A stretch of DNA of 64,000 nucleotides from Candidatus Pantoea formicae (GTDB taxonomy: Bacteria > Pseudomonadota > Gammaproteobacteria > Enterobacterales > Enterobacteriaceae). The notes under the pieces were generated by a model. That model did no database searches, had not been told where the DNA came from, and saw only the letters and a list, made by a program, of their open reading frames with translations. The stretch spans positions 1 through 64,000 of the forward strand of contig NZ_VWXD01000016.1 of the NCBI RefSeq assembly GCF_011752625.1. Reading direction: 5' to 3'. A program made the position numbers and the translations under genes. This document shows positions 61,134 through 64,000 of this stretch, one piece after another (positions within the stretch are counted from its first letter, which is position 1; every line of letters starts with the position of its first letter).

Positions 61134-62105
61134 ATGGCTAACATGTTTGCCCTGATTTTGGTGATCGCAACCCTGGTAACCGGTGTTATCTGGTGTATCG
61201 ATCGCTTTAAGTGGGCTCCGGAGCGTCGTGCAAAGCAGGCTGCGGCACAAGCGCAGGCGGGTAACGCACTGGACAGCAAAACCCTGGCCAAAGTGGCTGC
61301 ACAGCCGGGTTGGGTCGAGACTACCGCATCAGTGTTTCCGGTGCTGGCGGTGGTGCTGATTGTTCGCTCATTCATTTTTGAGCCGTTCCAGATCCCTTCA
61401 GGTTCCATGATGCCAACGCTGTTGATTGGTGACTTCATCCTGGTGGAGAAATTTGCGTACGGTATTAAAGATCCGATTACGCAGACCACCCTGATCCCAA
61501 CCGGCCATCCACAGCGCGGTGATGTCGCGGTATTCAAATACCCGAAAGATCCCAGCGTGGACTACATCAAGCGCGTAATTGGTTTGCCTGGCGATAAAGT
61601 GGTGTTTGATCCGTACAGTAAAACGCTGACGGTCAATCCTGGTTGTGGTACCGGCAAGTGCGACACGGCGCTGCCTATTACCTATACCAACATTGAGCCA
61701 AGCCGCTTTATCCAGACCTTTAGTGGTTTTGATGGCAATGAAACCGGTAACGGTTTCTTTGAGGCGCCTCAGGGCGAAACCATGAAGGGCGGACTGCGTC
61801 TGGGTATGCGTAAAGAGACCTTGGGTACAGTGACGCACGATATCCTGCTGGTTAACGAAGCGCAGAGCCAGGCAAGCATGTATTATCAGCAGCCGGGCCA
61901 GCCACAGTCCACGTGGATTGTGCCAGAAGGCCAGTATTTCATGATGGGTGATAACCGCGATAACAGCGCCGACAGCCGCTACTGGGGCTTCGTGCCTGAG
62001 AAGAATCTGGTCGGTAAAGCGGTGGCAATCTGGATGAGCTTTGAGAAACAAGAAGGACAGTGGCCAACTGGCGTGCGCTTAAGTCGCATTGGCGGAATCC
62101 ACTGA
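61134..62105 (+). CDS. lepB: Signal peptidase I
   Basis: Inner-membrane serine protease of 323 residues that removes Sec/Tat signal peptides. Catalytic Ser91 (PSGSMMPTLL) and Lys146 (DYIKRVIGLPGD) are intact; two N-terminal TM segments (about 4-22 and 63-80) orient the catalytic domain to the periplasm; GDNRDNSADSRYWGFV is the box E. It lies between lepA and rnc. Confidence 0.97.
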   Translation: MANMFALILVIATLVTGVIWCIDRFKWAPERRAKQAAAQAQAGNALDSKTLAKVAAQPGWVETTASVFPVLAVVLIVRSFIFEPFQIPSGSMMPTLLIGDFILVEKFAYGIKDPITQTTLIPTGHPQRGDVAVFKYPKDPSVDYIKRVIGLPGDKVVFDPYSKTLTVNPGCGTGKCDTALPITYTNIEPSRFIQTFSGFDGNETGNGFFEAPQGETMKGGLRLGMRKETLGTVTHDILLVNEAQSQASMYYQQPGQPQSTWIVPEGQYFMMGDNRDNSADSRYWGFVPEKNLVGKAVAIWMSFEKQEGQWPTGVRLSRIGGIH

Positions 62106-62115
62106 TAAAAACGGT

Positions 62116-62135
62116 TGGCCTCCCTCGGGGGGCCA
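62116..62135 (+). promoter_or_regulatory. Stem-loop in the rnc leader
   Basis: TGGCCTCC-CTCG-GGGGGCCA forms an 8-bp stem (one G-U pair) about 80 nt before rnc. In E. coli RNase III cleaves its own leader hairpin; this is a candidate for part of that element. Confidence 0.5.
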
Positions 62136-62216
62136 CTGCACACTAAACAGAACGTGTTGGAAGTTCAGCCCTGTTTCGTATGCAGAGTTACAGACGCACA
62201 GAATAACTGGAATCGC

Positions 62217-62897
62217 ATGAACCCCATCCTTATTAACAAGCTGCAGCGCAAACTGGGCTACACTTTTACTCATCCAGAATTACTGCAGCAAGCACTGACT
62301 CACCGCAGTGCCAGCAGCAAACACAATGAACGTCTTGAATTCCTTGGCGATTCTATTCTCAGCTATGTGATTGCCAATGCGCTTTATCATCGCTTCCCAC
62401 GAGTAGATGAAGGCGATATGAGTCGCATGCGTGCCACACTGGTTCGGGGTAACACCTTGGCGGAAATGGCGCGTGAGTTTGAACTCGGCGAATGTTTACG
62501 TCTTGGGCCGGGCGAGCTGAAGAGCGGCGGCTTCCGTCGTGAATCGATCCTTGCTGATACGGTAGAAGCGCTGATTGGCGGTATCTTCCTCGACAGCAAC
62601 ATTCAAACGGTTGAGAAACTGATTCTCGATTGGTATCAAAATCGCCTGGAGCAGATAAGCCCAGGGGATAAGCAAAAAGACCCGAAAACGCGTCTGCAGG
62701 AGTATCTGCAAGGGCGTCATCTGCCGCTGCCATCCTATCTGGTGGTGCAGGTGCGTGGCGAAGCGCACGATCAGGAATTCACTATTCACTGTCAAGTGAG
62801 TGGCATGGCAGAACCGGTGGTCGGCGTGGGTTCCAGCCGCCGTAAAGCAGAACAAGCTGCAGCCGAACAGGCGCTTATTAAGCTTGGTCTCGAATAA
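62217..62897 (+). CDS. rnc: Ribonuclease III
   Basis: Double-strand-specific endoribonuclease of 226 residues. Signature NERLEFLGDSIL is at about 38-49, catalytic region ADTVEALIGGIFLD, and a C-terminal dsRBD (DPKTRLQEYLQGRHLPLPSY). The ATG at 62217 matches E. coli MNP; the upstream in-frame extension falls in the leader. It processes 30S rRNA precursor and its own mRNA. Confidence 0.97.
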   Translation: MNPILINKLQRKLGYTFTHPELLQQALTHRSASSKHNERLEFLGDSILSYVIANALYHRFPRVDEGDMSRMRATLVRGNTLAEMAREFELGECLRLGPGELKSGGFRRESILADTVEALIGGIFLDSNIQTVEKLILDWYQNRLEQISPGDKQKDPKTRLQEYLQGRHLPLPSYLVVQVRGEAHDQEFTIHCQVSGMAEPVVGVGSSRRKAEQAAAEQALIKLGLE

Positions 62898-62954
62898 ATA
62901 CTTAGATAGTCATATCGCAGCGTCAACAGCGACGCTGCCCAAGTCAGGACTCGA

Positions 62955-63860
62955 ATGAGCGAACTCGAAACATATAGCGGCTTTATCGCGATTGTAGGCC
63001 GACCTAACGTCGGTAAATCCACCTTACTGAACCAGTTGCTGGGGCAGAAAGTGTCAATTACATCGCGTAAAGCACAAACCACGCGTCACCGCATAATGGG
63101 CATTCACACTGAAGGCGCTTATCAGGCGATCTACGTGGATACCCCAGGGCTGCACATGGAAGAAAAGCGGGCAATTAACCGCTTGATGAACCGTGCTGCC
63201 AGCAGCTCAATTGGTGATGTGGAGCTGGTGATCTTTGTGGTTGAAGGCACGCGCTGGACGCCAGACGATGAGATGGTGCTTAACAAACTGCGCGATAATA
63301 AAGTACCGGTAGTGTTAGCGATCAACAAAGTCGACAACATTCAGGACAAGAGCATTCTGTTGCCTCACCTGCAGTTCCTAAGCCAGCAGATGAACTTCCT
63401 TGAAATCGTGCCGATCTCTGCGGAACACGGGAATAACGTTGATACGCTTGCAGCCATTGCTCGTAAGTGTCTGCCGAAATCTGAGCATCATTTCCCAGAA
63501 GATTACGTCACTGACCGTTCACAGCGCTTCATGGCTTCAGAAATCATCCGTGAAAAGCTGATGCGCTTCCTCGGGGCTGAGCTGCCTTATTCCGTCACCG
63601 TGGAGATCGAGCAGTTTGTCTCAAACGATCGCGGCGGTTACGACATCAACGGTCTGATCTTGGTTGAGCGTGAAGGGCAGAAGAAGATGGTGATCGGCAA
63701 TAAAGGCGCCAAGATCAAAACCATCGGCATTGAAGCGCGTAAAGACATGGAAGAGATGTTTGAAGCGAAGGTGCATCTCGAACTTTGGGTTAAAGTGAAA
63801 TCGGGCTGGGCGGATGACGAACGTGCATTGCGCAGCTTGGGTTACTCCGACGAAGGCTAA
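62955..63860 (+). CDS. era: GTPase Era
   Basis: 16S rRNA-binding GTPase of 301 residues. G1 GRPNVGKST, G3 DTPGL, G4 NKVD, then the KH domain with VIGNKGAKIKTIGIEAR. It acts late in 30S maturation. It lies 57 nt after rnc and 3 nt ahead of recO. Confidence 0.97.
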   Translation: MSELETYSGFIAIVGRPNVGKSTLLNQLLGQKVSITSRKAQTTRHRIMGIHTEGAYQAIYVDTPGLHMEEKRAINRLMNRAASSSIGDVELVIFVVEGTRWTPDDEMVLNKLRDNKVPVVLAINKVDNIQDKSILLPHLQFLSQQMNFLEIVPISAEHGNNVDTLAAIARKCLPKSEHHFPEDYVTDRSQRFMASEIIREKLMRFLGAELPYSVTVEIEQFVSNDRGGYDINGLILVEREGQKKMVIGNKGAKIKTIGIEARKDMEEMFEAKVHLELWVKVKSGWADDERALRSLGYSDEG

Positions 63861-63863
63861 TTG

Positions 63864-64000
63864 ATGGAAGGCTGGCAACGCGCCTTTGTGCTGCATAGTC
63901 GCCCATACAGCGAAACCAGCCTACTCCTCGATCTGTTCAGCGAAAGCGAAGGGCGCGTCCGCGTCCTGGCGAAAGGTGCCCGTTCGCGCCGCTCCCAATT
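63864..64000 (+). CDS. recO: DNA repair protein RecO (partial, 5' end)
   Basis: The first 45 codons of recO: MEGWQRAFVLHSRPYSETSL and the OB-fold segment VRVLAKGARSRRS. The gene runs off the right edge. RecO works with RecF and RecR to load RecA on gapped DNA. It starts 3 nt after era. Confidence 0.93.
   Translation, partial: MEGWQRAFVLHSRPYSETSLLLDLFSESEGRVRVLAKGARSRRSQ

Noticed and set aside
1..64000. CRISPR array, complete prophage or insertion sequence
   Set aside because: No regularly spaced repeat series, no transposase frame with terminal repeats and no phage structural genes were found; only the integrase fossil remains.

Overview
The window is a chromosomal segment of a gamma-proteobacterium of the order Enterobacterales. 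Protein sequences and gene groups match Escherichia coli K-12 closely (kgtP, pssA, nrdHIEF, proVWX, recN, rpoE-rseABC, lepAB-rnc-era-recO), while mmuPM, an MgtB-type Mg2+ ATPase, queH and two extra ABC transporters point to a plant- or environment-associated relative, most likely Erwiniaceae (Pantoea/Erwinia-like). This placement is inference from recalled homologues; no search was run.

Layout. 1-436: 3' end of an rRNA operon (23S tail, 5S, terminator). 498-719: remnant of an unknown gene. 851-9162: kgtP, yfiM, pssA, pka, tapT, trxC, yfiF. 9203-14112: emrRAB multidrug operon and a YgaY-like MFS exporter. 14278-17732: proVWX osmoprotectant transporter. 18144-21880: nrdHIEF class Ib ribonucleotide reductase behind a promoter carrying two NrdR boxes. 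22213-25486: ygaM, ygaC and mmuPM behind a MetJ-type operator. 25583-34507: a lipoprotein gene, speG, a NitT/TauT-type ABC transporter and a five-gene peptide-type ABC transporter. 34508-38129: an mgtB locus with a long leader holding several tiny open frames (one with three consecutive Pro codons) and an MgtR-like 28-residue gene behind mgtB; there is no mgtC beside it. 38156-44910: accessory stretch with unrecognised small genes, an SDR, queH, an exported repeat protein, an effector/immunity-like pair, a RIO kinase, an orphan CDI-type immunity gene and the fossil of a P4-type integrase next to ssrA. 44911-51965: ssrA, smpB, ratAB, bamE, recN, nadK, grpE, ung, grcA. 52164-64000: srmB, trmN6, nadB, rpoE-rseABC, lepAB, rnc, era and the start of recO.

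How it fits together. Several blocks are stress or quality-control modules: tmRNA/SmpB ribosome rescue, SOS-controlled recN (three LexA-like boxes), a sigma-32-type promoter at grpE, a sigma-E-type promoter at rpoE, FNR-type sites at grcA, and osmotic control at proU. Relative to E. coli K-12 as recalled, ung now abuts grpE and emrB abuts yfiF, so conserved blocks have been rearranged. The least-understood parts are the mgtB leader, the small gene pair 38156-38804, the pair 41090-42210, and the decayed island downstream of ssrA.
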